Shown here piece by piece: positions 1 through 9,535 of a stretch of DNA of 64,000 nucleotides. This DNA comes from Bacillota bacterium. GTDB lineage: Bacteria > Bacillota > Clostridia > Acetivibrionales > JANLFN01. Positions within the stretch are counted from its first letter, which is position 1; every line of letters starts with the position of its first letter. The DNA is taken from positions 186,001 through 250,000 of the forward strand of contig JAEZTC010000002.1 of assembly GCA_023421675.1 (NCBI GenBank), written 5' to 3'. The position numbers and the translations under genes were made by a program. The notes under the pieces are model-generated. The model saw only the letters and a program-made list of their open reading frames with translations. It was not told where the DNA came from and ran no database searches.

Positions 1-2
1 AT

Positions 3-170
3 GGTCAATCTCTGGTAGAGAGGAATGCAAAAGAACCTGCTAGCAATGCAAAGGAAATAGCAAAAATAGAAAATTTAAATTTAGATAGAAATGATAATAG
101 AATTGATATAACAATAAAATATGGAAATGGGAAGGAATTGAAATCAAACATTACTTTAAGATCAGAGTAA
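3..170 (+). CDS. C-terminal end of a pilin-like or type IV pilus protein (partial)
   Basis: An open frame enters from the left edge and ends with TAA just before the pilM ribosome-binding site. The 55 visible residues are hydrophilic and finish with a short strand-like tail (ITIKYGNGKELKSN). This resembles the C-terminal beta strands of minor pilins, but too little is visible to name a family. The position directly upstream of pilM supports membership in the same pilus operon. The start lies outside the window. Confidence 0.5.
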   Translation, partial: GQSLVERNAKEPASNAKEIAKIENLNLDRNDNRIDITIKYGNGKELKSNITLRSE

Positions 171-185
171 GTTTTGGAGGTAAAA

Positions 186-1193
186 ATGCTGTCTGATAAA
201 ATTCTTGGTATGGACTTAGGCACAAGAACAATAAAGGTATCGATGCTTACAAAAGGAAAAATCGTTGAAATAAAAGACATGGCACTTCGTCAGACTCCCG
301 AAGGTTCTGTATTTGAGGGACAGATAAAGGAGATTGAGCCTATAGCTGCAATATTAAAAAAGATGCTTGCCGATAAGAAGTTTGGTACTAAAAATCTTTC
401 AGTAACTATAAACTCTCCTTATGCTGTAGTAAGGGAGTTTACAGTGCCTGCATTAAAGGACAATGAAGTTGCTCCAGCAGTAGAATATGACCTTTCACAG
501 ACATTCCCCAATATTGCAGATACACACTATCTTAGCGTTAAGGTATACAACAGGTCAGCTGAATCAGTCAGGGGGATTGTATGCTTCTGCCCTAAAAAAA
601 TAGTTGACGATTATTATGAACTTGCGAAAAAGTGCGGCCTTAAGCTTAGGTATGTAGATGTTCATGCAAACAGTATTGCAAAGGCTTTCAGCACTTTTAT
701 AACATCTCAGATGCCAAATGATCCGGTACTGGTTGCAGACATAGGCTTTAAAAGCTCGCAGGTTATTGCAATGCTTGGAAGCAAGATAATTCTTTGCAGA
801 TACTTTAGCGGAGGCGGTATCTCAGTAGATAACCTGGTTGCAGACCATCTGAAAATTCATTTGGATAAGGCTGAGCTTTATCGTAAGAGAGGCTACGCAG
901 GACTTGAGATATCAAAAGAAGAGATGGATGCATATATAAGACTGGGTTATGCGGCAATAGAAGAACAGATGAGACAGACAATAGATTTCTGTACCTATAA
1001 CAAGTTCAAGAATGGAATAAAGCATATTTTCCTTATGGGCGGCGGAAGCATATTCCCGGGTATAGAAAAGTATTTTACAGAGACCTTTAATATACCTGCG
1101 ACAATGATAAAACCATTGGACCAAAAGGGAATAAACAAGGATATGTTTATCAACATGCTGCCTGCCATAGGTTCAGCTTTGAGGGAGGATTGA
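186..1193 (+). CDS. pilM: Type IV pilus assembly protein PilM
   Basis: An actin-like ATPase of 335 residues that forms the cytoplasmic ring of the type IV pilus alignment complex and binds the N-terminus of PilN. Visible motifs are the phosphate-1 loop near the N-terminus (LGMDLGTRTIKV), phosphate-2 (VLVADIGFKSSQV) and a late adenosine-type motif (FLMGGGSIFPG). The ATG at 186 is preferred over the in-frame TTG at 174 because GGAGG at 176-180 is correctly spaced for it. The gene is followed after 4 bases by pilN, the conserved order for this complex. Length and motifs fit PilM rather than FtsA. Confidence 0.9.
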   Translation: MLSDKILGMDLGTRTIKVSMLTKGKIVEIKDMALRQTPEGSVFEGQIKEIEPIAAILKKMLADKKFGTKNLSVTINSPYAVVREFTVPALKDNEVAPAVEYDLSQTFPNIADTHYLSVKVYNRSAESVRGIVCFCPKKIVDDYYELAKKCGLKLRYVDVHANSIAKAFSTFITSQMPNDPVLVADIGFKSSQVIAMLGSKIILCRYFSGGGISVDNLVADHLKIHLDKAELYRKRGYAGLEISKEEMDAYIRLGYAAIEEQMRQTIDFCTYNKFKNGIKHIFLMGGGSIFPGIEKYFTETFNIPATMIKPLDQKGINKDMFINMLPAIGSALRED

Positions 1194-1197
1194 GCAT

Positions 1198-1746
1198 ATG
1201 CATGATATAAACCTGCTTCCCATAGAAAAAGCAAAAGGTAAATTAAGCTTTATTGACAACAAGCTGAAAATGGTATTTTTAGCTGCTGTCGGTGTAAGTG
1301 TTATCATACTCATAATAAGTATCGCTTTTATGATACTGACCTCAGGCTATAAAAATGATATAGATAATATGAATAAGGAACTATCGAAGTATTCTTCTGT
1401 TAATAAAATAAGGAATGACATTAAAGAAAAGACGGATAAGTATACTAACTTAACTAATTTTCTTAAAGCTGCAACAGCTATAAATACAGACATGACAGCG
1501 GTTTTTGATAAAATCGGAAGTGTAACTCCGGATGCTGTTTCAACTATTAAATTATCATTCGCAAGTTTTAGCAGTATTACAGCAGAAGGTAGTTCTAAGG
1601 ATAATGACAGTATAGCTTATTTTATTTATAAACTTAAAGAGACCGGAATATTTTCAAATATAACAATCCAGTCAATAAAACAGGATATTAAAACAGGTAA
1701 ATATTCTTTCAATTTAAATCTTTCGCTTAAAAAGTTAAATAAATGA
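1198..1746 (+). CDS. pilN: Type IV pilus assembly protein PilN
   Basis: A 182-residue bitopic membrane protein. The short cytoplasmic N-terminus begins MHDINLLP, the conserved INLLP motif by which PilN docks on PilM. One membrane helix follows at about residues 25-50, then a coiled-coil stretch and a small alpha/beta domain outside the membrane. The ribosome-binding site (GGAGGA) lies inside the end of pilM, so the two genes are translationally close. Known role: bridge between the PilM ring and PilO in the alignment subcomplex. Sequence divergence is high, as usual for PilN; the call rests on the motif, topology and order. Confidence 0.88.
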   Translation: MHDINLLPIEKAKGKLSFIDNKLKMVFLAAVGVSVIILIISIAFMILTSGYKNDIDNMNKELSKYSSVNKIRNDIKEKTDKYTNLTNFLKAATAINTDMTAVFDKIGSVTPDAVSTIKLSFASFSSITAEGSSKDNDSIAYFIYKLKETGIFSNITIQSIKQDIKTGKYSFNLNLSLKKLNK

Positions 1747-1779
1747 TTTAAATTGATCATTTATTGAAGGAGAATAAGA

Positions 1780-3021
1780 ATGAATTTGAATCTTTCATTT
1801 AAAAACCAACCTAAAATATCTAAAAAAGATCTTATGGCATTGGGGATACTTGCTGCATTTGTATTGGTATGTCTATTAATAACTTTATTGCTTTTACCAA
1901 ATATAAAATCATTTAATGAGAATAAGCAAAATGTTGAAGATTTGGAGCCAAAGGTTAGTATTGCTAAAATTCAGTATAATTCCAGAGCAAAATATACATC
2001 AGATCTGAAGGCACTGGAAGAAAAGCTTAATACCTTATCTAATCAAATACCTAAGTTTATTTCACAGGAAGATGTTATTCTTACTCTTGGTAAATACTCC
2101 AAGGATTCGAATCTTAAACTAACTGATATTACATTTGGTGCTATTCAAGATATAAATATGAATGACCTTTTAAGTGGCAAAATTACAACTTCTGATACTC
2201 CACAGGCACAAACTGGTAATAACGCAAATTCAACAGGAAACCAAAATTCAACAACAGAAAATAATTCAAACAGCACAGCCGGCGCCAACAGTGCCACTGG
2301 AAGCAATAACATATTAACAACAGAAATTATAAAAGTAAATTATACAGGTTCTTATAGTTCATTATATAAATTTCTTAAATCAATAGAGAACGGTAAAGAT
2401 GTTATTTGTACATTAAACATTACCGTTGATTCATCTGCAGGCGCTGGAAAGTATAACGGAACTATAGGGCTTATGTTTGCAAGCTATAGGGAAAAGAACG
2501 ACAACAGCCAATACAAGCTTAATACTCCTGAAATAAAGGGCAAATCAAACCCATTCAGTACAGAAGCAGGTGATTTAAGTGCGACATCAGATAAAAAAAC
2601 AACCTATATGGAAGCCGAACCTTCGTTTGCAATAATTATCAATACATACAGGGATAATGCTTCGAAGATTATGATGAGTGCATATCCCAAAGGTGAGACA
2701 CAAATATCCTTTGACAAAAATGAAGGTGTAAAAGGAAAGCTAACAGTTAACGGAAGTATAGATTCCTTTGACTACAGCTATTCTATAGATTCAATATCTT
2801 ATAAAGGGAACGGTAAACTTTTAATCAGCAACGGTAAAATTATTGTTGTTGTTATGCCAGCATCAATACAATCTGATGATGATAAGGTGGCTTTAACTCT
2901 GGATATAGAGAATAATACCAACTTACCGCTGGAAGTGTATTCATCTGATGGACATTCAAAAAAATCGAGATTTAAGCTTGGTAATACAACAGGTAATGTG
3001 ACAGCACCTCTATCAGAGTGA
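1780..3021 (+). CDS. pilO: PilO-like type IV pilus alignment protein
   Basis: A 413-residue protein with a basic N-terminus, one membrane helix at about residues 18-40, a coiled coil (about 45-90) and an extracytoplasmic portion. A low-complexity Asn/Ser/Thr/Gly linker lies around residues 143-178, after which a second folded part begins. PilO proteins are usually about 200 residues, so this one is roughly double length. The extra C-terminal half (about 230-413) is beta-rich with no family I recognise. It follows pilN by 33 bases with its own GGAG site. The linker and extension suggest surface exposure beyond the usual scaffold role (inference). Confidence 0.75.
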   Translation: MNLNLSFKNQPKISKKDLMALGILAAFVLVCLLITLLLLPNIKSFNENKQNVEDLEPKVSIAKIQYNSRAKYTSDLKALEEKLNTLSNQIPKFISQEDVILTLGKYSKDSNLKLTDITFGAIQDINMNDLLSGKITTSDTPQAQTGNNANSTGNQNSTTENNSNSTAGANSATGSNNILTTEIIKVNYTGSYSSLYKFLKSIENGKDVICTLNITVDSSAGAGKYNGTIGLMFASYREKNDNSQYKLNTPEIKGKSNPFSTEAGDLSATSDKKTTYMEAEPSFAIIINTYRDNASKIMMSAYPKGETQISFDKNEGVKGKLTVNGSIDSFDYSYSIDSISYKGNGKLLISNGKIIVVVMPASIQSDDDKVALTLDIENNTNLPLEVYSSDGHSKKSRFKLGNTTGNVTAPLSE

Positions 3022-3032
3022 GGTAAGGATTT

Positions 3033-3866
3033 ATGACCAATAAGTTAAAAGAAAATAAAGGATTTACACTTATAGAAGTTATTGTAGCTATTGCAATACT
3101 TGCTTTATTGTCTGGCGGCCTGCTTGAGGCGTTCGTCTTATCGACAAAAATGAATTCAAAAGCAGATAATATTGATAAAGCTAATCTGTTGGCTACACAG
3201 GTGGCTGAGGATTTTAAATCCGGTGCTCAGGCGGATTTGTTTTACAAAGGTGAAGCGGTAAGTGTTTTTACAGACACAGAGTCTGTTTTGGCTGGTTCTG
3301 AAAGACAATATACCAAATGGTATAATGCAAGCTGGAATGAAGAAACAAGCAGACCTACAAGCGGGTTTGTGCTTAGAGCTAAAATAAATCTCAATACAAA
3401 AGGATCATCTACAGACGCTTTTACTCCGCAAACAGCAGCGGCTATTACTCTTTCGGCTACTTCACCAGATTCAGACAGTGATGGATTTGCTGACAACAAT
3501 CTGGTAATAAATACAGCAAATTTATCTTTGAATGGAAGTGGCAACACTTCTTATGTATCGTCAACAGGTAGAACAGGAATAAGAATTAATTATCCAAATG
3601 GTCAGACTGCAGCAATAGCTGTTAATGTTACCAATAATTCAACAAAGCCTGTCGATTTATATGTTTATGGGGTTTCAGGGAGCACGCCTGCCAACACCGT
3701 TAAATTAGTACCGGTACAGGGTGAATCAAGCATATCATATATAAATTCAGCCAGGAGTACTAACCTCAATGAATATACAATTGAAGTTTCAATTGAAAGA
3801 CTTGATGACAATGTAAATCTTTCTCGAATTACTACAAGCAAATATCTTGCCCAGACTGGAGGATAA
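3033..3866 (+). CDS. Prepilin-type minor pilin
   Basis: A 277-residue protein with a class III signal: a short basic leader, then KGFTLIEVIVAIAILALLSG. Prepilin peptidase would cut between Gly and Phe and methylate the Phe, leaving the hydrophobic helix that packs into the pilus. Glu at mature position 5 is present, as in pilins incorporated by pairing with Met1 or Phe1. The remainder is a Ser/Thr/Asn-rich globular domain. It starts 11 bases after the pilO-like gene with GAGG upstream. It is larger than typical major pilins and therefore more likely a minor pilin. Confidence 0.85.
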   Translation: MTNKLKENKGFTLIEVIVAIAILALLSGGLLEAFVLSTKMNSKADNIDKANLLATQVAEDFKSGAQADLFYKGEAVSVFTDTESVLAGSERQYTKWYNASWNEETSRPTSGFVLRAKINLNTKGSSTDAFTPQTAAAITLSATSPDSDSDGFADNNLVINTANLSLNGSGNTSYVSSTGRTGIRINYPNGQTAAIAVNVTNNSTKPVDLYVYGVSGSTPANTVKLVPVQGESSISYINSARSTNLNEYTIEVSIERLDDNVNLSRITTSKYLAQTGG

Positions 3867-3872
3867 AACGCA

Positions 3873-6248
3873 GTGAATAACCGTAAATTACTTTTAAAAA
3901 ATAATAAAGGTTCTGCATTGGTTATGGTTGTTGCTGTTGTTCTTATTCTTGTTTCTTTTGGTACAATAACTATGCTTGCAGGGCTTTCAAATACAGAAAT
4001 GGGCGCAAGATACAGGAATTGGTCTCAGGAATATTATGAGGTAGATAAAAGGACTGAAAACTATATATCAGTAGTAGATTCTATTTTAAATAATGCGGAA
4101 GATACTGCAAGAAAATACTTTGCCAATGAAGATTTCAAAAAAACAGTACTTACACCAGATTTGCCTGAAATACAAAGTTACATTTATAATGAATGGAAAA
4201 GTATATGGGATAGTTGTTACACCGAATTTGACAGCACTGCATCTCAGCAAACGGAGTATTTTGATCAGGCAAAGTATGATGGATTACTAAAGACTTTTGT
4301 TGAAAATGGATTTAAAAAGCTCTATTTCTATTATGCAATAAAACAATTGTCAAACCCTGTAATAGCAAAGCAGGATTCTAAAGACAGTTTTCTTTTAACG
4401 GGTTCAAATATAGATTTTACGCAATGGCTGACATTGCAGGTTTCCACTATAAATCCATCATTTCAAATTAAATCTTATTTTAAGGATTCAAGCAATTTAG
4501 ATACATACAAAATGGTTGATGCCATCTTAAACATTAAACTTCCCGAGTATACTGCAATAACACAAAGCAGAAAAGTACCTTTCAGAGTCAATCCTATTTG
4601 GACTAATGCAATTTCTGCGACGGGGAATATTTATTTTAATGATACCAGCTCAACTATTGACAATCAGGTAACAATAAATGGTGATCTTTTCTCAGCCGAC
4701 AAAGATGTTAGTACAGACTATAATGTAGCGCTTGATGAATCGTATGACAATGGAATTGTAAGTCATGGTGCTGTAGTGACTGTCAATGGGAACATATATT
4801 CAAGAGGTGATGTCCATGTGGCAGGAAAAGTTAAGAATAGCTCCGGTGCCGATGTTACTTATACAAGACCTGATGGAAAGAGCGGAAGAATAACTGTAAA
4901 TAACTATAAAACAGGAATGCCTGTTAGCTACAAAAAAGGTGCATTCGGTAATCAAAATCTTTATCTTGAGCTTAAAGGGGATTCTGATATATCAAAAGAA
5001 AAAATAGATGAATTAATTAATAAATTTACAAAAGGAAATAGTGCAAGCTCAGGTGTACCGTTTTTTTATCCAGATTCTAATGGGGGAAATGTTTACTGTA
5101 ATACACTTTCAGTAGAATCTGAGTGTAATGCAGCAAACATAACTGTTAACGGTAATGTTACAACCAAGGATGATGTACAGATGGATGGAAATTCATCTCA
5201 GATATCAATCTCCGGTAATTATATAGGTATAACTAATATTGCTGATGATCATGGTAACTATAATGCCAGCAGTTCAATTTTAAATAATACTCCAAATACA
5301 AGTTCAATTAGTATAAACGGAAGTTTAATTATACCAGGTCAGGCATATTTGGCGCTCGACAATGCTCCGTTCTTTTATTCTACCGGAATCAGTCTTGGAT
5401 CACTTGGAACTAATGGGACAATATTTAACGCATTTACTGATAATACTAGCGGTTCTACAACAGATTTTCACACTTATACCATAAATAAAAGAAATTTTAC
5501 TCTATTTGATGACATTGATAACCCTGATCAAACAGCAAACAATACACAAAAAATTATTCGTATCATAAATTACTTACAAGGTAAGACTTTTGATACCAAT
5601 ATAGCCCTCAGACAGGTTGAAGGTTATGCCCTTGGTTCAGTAATTTCAAGAGATTCATCAAGCGGAAATAATTCAAAAGTATTTTATGGCACAAGTACAA
5701 ATCCGGTAATAAATAATTCTCTTAATCAGTTCAATTTTTATGAGCAGGCTAATGAAGGCAAACAATTGCTGTTAAGAGTATTTAAAGCAAAAACAAATGG
5801 TTTGGGCCTTGATTCCAAATCAATCACAGGAAATTTCGGCAACTTTATAGATAGAAACTCAGCAAGACTTTCGACATTAAGGTCTCAAAACATCATAATT
5901 TCAGGTCCTACGCTAAATCTTGCCGATGGGACAAAAACTTATGGGATTGTTTATGCGGACGGTGACCTTAAAATAACGGGAAATGGTGAATTTTACGGAA
6001 CAATTATTTGTGAGGGGAATGTCAGTATTGATAACCACCCGACAATCACATATAGCGAAGATGTTATTGTGAACCTTATCAATACATATGATGAATTGAA
6101 AGCATTCTTTACTCCTGGACAAAGCGGTAACGATGTATTTTACAGTAAGGTTGCAGTAAACAGCGGCACTGCTACAGTGAGAAAAAGGTACAGTATTACC
6201 CAATGGAAGGAAAGTCAAGTAAGGGATATACAGAACAATGCGCAGTAG
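3873..6248 (+). CDS. PilX-like pilus-associated protein with beta-solenoid-like C-terminal region
   Basis: A 791-residue protein starting at GTG 3873. The N-terminus has a basic leader and a hydrophobic helix (NNKGSALVMVVAVVLILVSF), the pattern of PilX/PilK N-terminal domains in pilus-tip minor subunits. From about residue 245 there are repeated short segments of the type 'vNGNiY', 'vtINGDLF' and 'KITGNGEFYGTI', alternating polar turns and short strands. This suggests a right-handed beta helix or solenoid, as in DUF7305-type extensions (inference from pattern). It is last in the pilus operon and is followed by a promoter for the next gene. Likely a large tip adhesin or minor subunit. Confidence 0.7.
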   Translation: MNNRKLLLKNNKGSALVMVVAVVLILVSFGTITMLAGLSNTEMGARYRNWSQEYYEVDKRTENYISVVDSILNNAEDTARKYFANEDFKKTVLTPDLPEIQSYIYNEWKSIWDSCYTEFDSTASQQTEYFDQAKYDGLLKTFVENGFKKLYFYYAIKQLSNPVIAKQDSKDSFLLTGSNIDFTQWLTLQVSTINPSFQIKSYFKDSSNLDTYKMVDAILNIKLPEYTAITQSRKVPFRVNPIWTNAISATGNIYFNDTSSTIDNQVTINGDLFSADKDVSTDYNVALDESYDNGIVSHGAVVTVNGNIYSRGDVHVAGKVKNSSGADVTYTRPDGKSGRITVNNYKTGMPVSYKKGAFGNQNLYLELKGDSDISKEKIDELINKFTKGNSASSGVPFFYPDSNGGNVYCNTLSVESECNAANITVNGNVTTKDDVQMDGNSSQISISGNYIGITNIADDHGNYNASSSILNNTPNTSSISINGSLIIPGQAYLALDNAPFFYSTGISLGSLGTNGTIFNAFTDNTSGSTTDFHTYTINKRNFTLFDDIDNPDQTANNTQKIIRIINYLQGKTFDTNIALRQVEGYALGSVISRDSSSGNNSKVFYGTSTNPVINNSLNQFNFYEQANEGKQLLLRVFKAKTNGLGLDSKSITGNFGNFIDRNSARLSTLRSQNIIISGPTLNLADGTKTYGIVYADGDLKITGNGEFYGTIICEGNVSIDNHPTITYSEDVIVNLINTYDELKAFFTPGQSGNDVFYSKVAVNSGTATVRKRYSITQWKESQVRDIQNNAQ

Positions 6249-6260
6249 TGACATTTATGT

Positions 6261-6288
6261 TTGTTTATTTGGATAAATGTGATATAAT
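6261..6288 (+). promoter_or_regulatory. Candidate sigma-A promoter for the PA14-domain gene
   Basis: TTGTTT at 6261-6266 and TATAAT at 6283-6288 are separated by 16 bases. They lie in the 133-base gap between the PilX-like gene and the PA14 gene, suggesting that the latter is also transcribed on its own. Sequence match only. Confidence 0.5.
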
Positions 6289-6381
6289 TACATAATAACA
6301 TGGACATTTCATTATCATTCATATTTATATAATATATAACAGACTATTTATAAGACTTACATTTGTCTGGAGGGATGCAAT

Positions 6382-8433
6382 GTGAAAAAGATATCTTTAA
6401 TTTTGGTACTTGTTTTGCTGATGTCAATGGTAATTATTCCAGGTACAGCATCTGCTGCGCCTGTAACGGGGACAGGAACAGGGCTTACTGCAAGGTATTA
6501 TTATACAAAAGATTTATCCGGAAGCTATATCCAAAGAATAGATTCCTGTATCAATTTCAATTGGGGATACGGTTCTCCTGACAGAACGATGTTGGGAGAT
6601 AAATTTTCAGTCCAATGGGTTGGACAAATTGAACCTTTGTACAGTGAGGACTATACCTTTTATACTAAATCAGACGATGGTGTAAGATTATGGTTAAATG
6701 GAAAACTGCTGATTGACAATTGGACAGCTCATTCCGCTGCCGAGGACAATGCCACAATATCATTAAAAGCAGGTCAGAAATATGATATCAAGCTTCAATA
6801 TTTTGAAGCAACAGGATCATCTTTAATCAGCCTTTCTTGGTCAAGTAAAAGCCAGGCAAAGGCTATAATTCCACAAACACAATTGTATCCTAATGTTACA
6901 TTAGTTGCAGGAACCAGTCCCTTTGACTATGCAATTTTTTCACAGGAAAATACGACATTAAATTCGTCTTTAATACATTATATTGCCGGTTCTGTACACT
7001 CAAATGGAGGACTTACTGACAATGGGTATACAGTTATAACAGATAGTTTAGAGATAACAGGTAATGAACGTAATATTAACGGCCTTCATTATTATGGTAA
7101 TCGAATAGATGGCTCTGCTAAACTATCTTTTCCAAATGTACCTGATAGCATTGCATCTAAACTGAAAATTCCAACTATGCCTTCAGGAGAAAAGAATTTT
7201 AATGATGATAATTTAATTGGTCCGATTTATGCAAACGGTAATATTAATTTCAACTCAGATGGATTATCTGTTAAAGGTCCAATTATGGCAAAAAACAACA
7301 TTAACTTTAACGGCTCTGTTAACTTGACTTCAAATGAAGATGAAGTGAGCCTTTATTCTGAAAATGGTAATATTACGATAGATGGATATTCTGAAATTCA
7401 TGGAATAATATATGCACCTAATGGTACTGTTACATTTAATAGTAATGAAAGCTTATATGATACTATTAAAAATCTTTTTCATCTAAAGATAAGTGTTAAT
7501 AGAATATATGGAAAAATAATTGCTAAAAGAGTTATGATTAATGGAAGACTAGCTATATTTGATCGAACTTCAATAAATAATGTTTCTATTATCAGTGACG
7601 ACGATACAAATAACAATGCTATTCCTGTAAAAAAAGACATGAAGGGAAATTTAATAGATACGATTAAAAAAGTAAATATAAAACTTGATGCAAGCAGTAA
7701 TATTGACGGTATGAAAATAAAGCTAACCAGTTCCCGTAGCATTAAGTTGCCAGCTACTGCTGATATTATTGATATAAATACAGGAAAACCCGTTGCTACT
7801 GCAAATATTGACAGTAGTGGGATTATAAATATAAATTCACTTCCAGCTGGAAGTTATAAGGTGTCGTTTGGTGTAACATTGGATAAAGGCGTTGCGGACG
7901 GTGATAAGGTTACACTTGAATCAATTGCAATGTATGACAATCGGGGAAATGAGTATGAAGATAAAGATTATAATCAGGATCTTCTTGTAAAGACACTTTC
8001 AGCTCAGCTTTCAAATCCGAGCGGAAAGAATGACTTTGCAGCTTTTAAAGGTTGGAACACCAGCTTATATGTTGACTTCATAATTAATAATGAAAATAGT
8101 GATATAAATGATATTACTATTGCCGCAATTGACAAAGATAAGATTATAACAAAAGATATTATTTGCAAGTTTGTTCAGTTTGTTAATGTTGATACTGGTA
8201 AAGTTATTGATTTAAAGGGAAAAACATTTCCAACAGGTTTAAGTAAGGGAACTTACAGAGCAACTGTTAATACTGAATTTTTAAGCAGTATACCGTCAAA
8301 TAGCGAGTGGTCAATATTCATTAAGAATATAAATATAAGTGATGGGCAGGTTAAGAATATGAACTTTGGTCCGTATGACGGACAAGGTAATACACTGACT
8401 GCAACAGTTATTGAGCCTCCTAAACTTCACTAA
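6382..8433 (+). CDS. Secreted PA14-domain protein, putative surface or pilus-associated adhesin
   Basis: A 683-residue protein starting at GTG 6382 behind GGAGGG. It has a signal peptide (basic start, hydrophobic core, cleavage near ASA-AP at about residue 25). A PA14 domain spans about residues 30-165, with typical elements such as YTFYTKSDDGVRLWLNG; PA14 modules bind carbohydrate in many surface proteins. The middle region (about 195-380) has 'GNINFNS' and 'GNITIDG' repeats very like those in the preceding PilX-like protein. The C-terminal third is beta-rich and unassigned. No LPXTG or S-layer motif was seen. Linkage to the pilus genes suggests a partner exported with or displayed on the pilus (inference). 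A strong terminator follows. Confidence 0.72.
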   Translation: MKKISLILVLVLLMSMVIIPGTASAAPVTGTGTGLTARYYYTKDLSGSYIQRIDSCINFNWGYGSPDRTMLGDKFSVQWVGQIEPLYSEDYTFYTKSDDGVRLWLNGKLLIDNWTAHSAAEDNATISLKAGQKYDIKLQYFEATGSSLISLSWSSKSQAKAIIPQTQLYPNVTLVAGTSPFDYAIFSQENTTLNSSLIHYIAGSVHSNGGLTDNGYTVITDSLEITGNERNINGLHYYGNRIDGSAKLSFPNVPDSIASKLKIPTMPSGEKNFNDDNLIGPIYANGNINFNSDGLSVKGPIMAKNNINFNGSVNLTSNEDEVSLYSENGNITIDGYSEIHGIIYAPNGTVTFNSNESLYDTIKNLFHLKISVNRIYGKIIAKRVMINGRLAIFDRTSINNVSIISDDDTNNNAIPVKKDMKGNLIDTIKKVNIKLDASSNIDGMKIKLTSSRSIKLPATADIIDINTGKPVATANIDSSGIININSLPAGSYKVSFGVTLDKGVADGDKVTLESIAMYDNRGNEYEDKDYNQDLLVKTLSAQLSNPSGKNDFAAFKGWNTSLYVDFIINNENSDINDITIAAIDKDKIITKDIICKFVQFVNVDTGKVIDLKGKTFPTGLSKGTYRATVNTEFLSSIPSNSEWSIFIKNINISDGQVKNMNFGPYDGQGNTLTATVIEPPKLH

Positions 8434-8437
8434 AACC

Positions 8438-8466
8438 AAAGCCCTTCATCTGAAGGGCTTTATTTA
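8438..8466 (+). terminator. Rho-independent terminator after the PA14 gene
   Basis: AAAGCCCTTCA and TGAAGGGCTTT form a long perfect stem with a very small loop, followed by a T-rich tail. It ends the pilus/PA14 transcription unit. Confidence 0.85.
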
Positions 8467-8520
8467 TGCAGAATATATAAAACTACCTTTATTTTTCTAT
8501 ACTAAATATATATAATAAAA

Positions 8521-8601
8521 ACTAGTTGACAGTTGACGAGAGGACAAGATGACAGTTAAAAACAGTGTACTGTTACAACGTACAATTTACAGTTAAAAGA
8601 A
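8521..8601. repeat. Dispersed TTGACAGTTGAC-type repeat (single copy)
   Basis: This stretch has the same vocabulary as the cluster at 22519-22960: 'agttgacagttgac', 'gaggacaagatgacagttaaa' and 'gtacaatttacagttaaaa'. It lies in the 231-base gap between the PA14 terminator and the TIM-barrel gene. No gene was seen in it. Confidence 0.6.
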
Positions 8602-8664
8602 TAAAAGATAAAGAATAATTAAAAATAGTTAAGAGCAAAAGAATTAAAAAAGGATGGCGTTTAG

Positions 8665-9513
8665 ATGATAAGATTCGGACCTTCAGGAAACTCGGACATA
8701 TTTTACGAGCAGGGGCATAAATCCTCGGTTGAAATGCCTGCATGGCTTAATGACATGGGACTTAATGCATACGAGTATCAGTGCAGCAAGGGTGTTAAAA
8801 TAGGTGAAGCAACTGCAAAACAAATAGGTGATGAAGCTGCAAAGAATGATATACAACTCAGTATTCATGCGCCTTACTATATAAATATGGCAAGTGCGGA
8901 AGAGGAAAAAAGACTTAATTCAATAGGTTATATAATGCAGACGCTTAAAGCTGCTCGCTGGATGGATGCCAAAAGGATAGTTGTTCATATGGGTTCAGCC
9001 AGCAAGGTGGATAGAAAATGGGCGCTTGATACAGCTATCAGAGTGCTGAAACTTGCTATTGCACAGGCAGATGAAGCTGGTTTTGGAGATATTCTCATAT
9101 GTCCTGAAGTGTTGGGAAAGCTTAACCAGCTTGGTTCACTGGAAGAAATTATTGAAATGTGTAAAATAGATGACAGACTCATTCCTACTATAGATTTCGG
9201 ACATTTACACTGCAGGGGAATGGGATGCCTTAATTCACCAGAGGATTTTATGGAGGTTATAAATACACTTGAAAATTCGTTGGGTGAGTATAGGACTAAA
9301 AACCTACAGGTTCATTTTAGCAGGATTGAGTTTACCACCGGTGGAGAAAAAAGGCACTGGTCCATGGCTGATACACAATTCGGGCCTGAATTCTCACACT
9401 TCGCACAGGTAATTGTAAAAAAGCAGCTTGAACCCGTAATCATATGTGAGTCCAGAGGAACCATGGCAGAGGATGCATTGAAGATGAAGAAGATTTATGA
9501 GGCGTTATTGTAA
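8665..9513 (+). CDS. AP endonuclease family 2 (endonuclease IV-like) TIM-barrel protein
   Basis: A 282-residue TIM-barrel protein of the endonuclease IV / xylose isomerase-like superfamily. The metal-ligand pattern of endonuclease IV is visible: IHAPYY, VVHMGS, CPEVLGK, IDFGHLHC, VHFSRI and ICESRG supply the expected His, Glu and Asp residues. The protein may therefore be an abasic-site endonuclease (5' incision in base-excision repair). Some proteins of this size and context instead act on sugars, so the exact reaction is not settled. It sits 22 bases upstream of aroQ with a weak AT-rich leader. The start ATG 8665 follows AAGGATGG. Confidence 0.75.
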   Translation: MIRFGPSGNSDIFYEQGHKSSVEMPAWLNDMGLNAYEYQCSKGVKIGEATAKQIGDEAAKNDIQLSIHAPYYINMASAEEEKRLNSIGYIMQTLKAARWMDAKRIVVHMGSASKVDRKWALDTAIRVLKLAIAQADEAGFGDILICPEVLGKLNQLGSLEEIIEMCKIDDRLIPTIDFGHLHCRGMGCLNSPEDFMEVINTLENSLGEYRTKNLQVHFSRIEFTTGGEKRHWSMADTQFGPEFSHFAQVIVKKQLEPVIICESRGTMAEDALKMKKIYEALL

Positions 9514-9535
9514 ATTTAATTGTTGGAGGTTGAAT

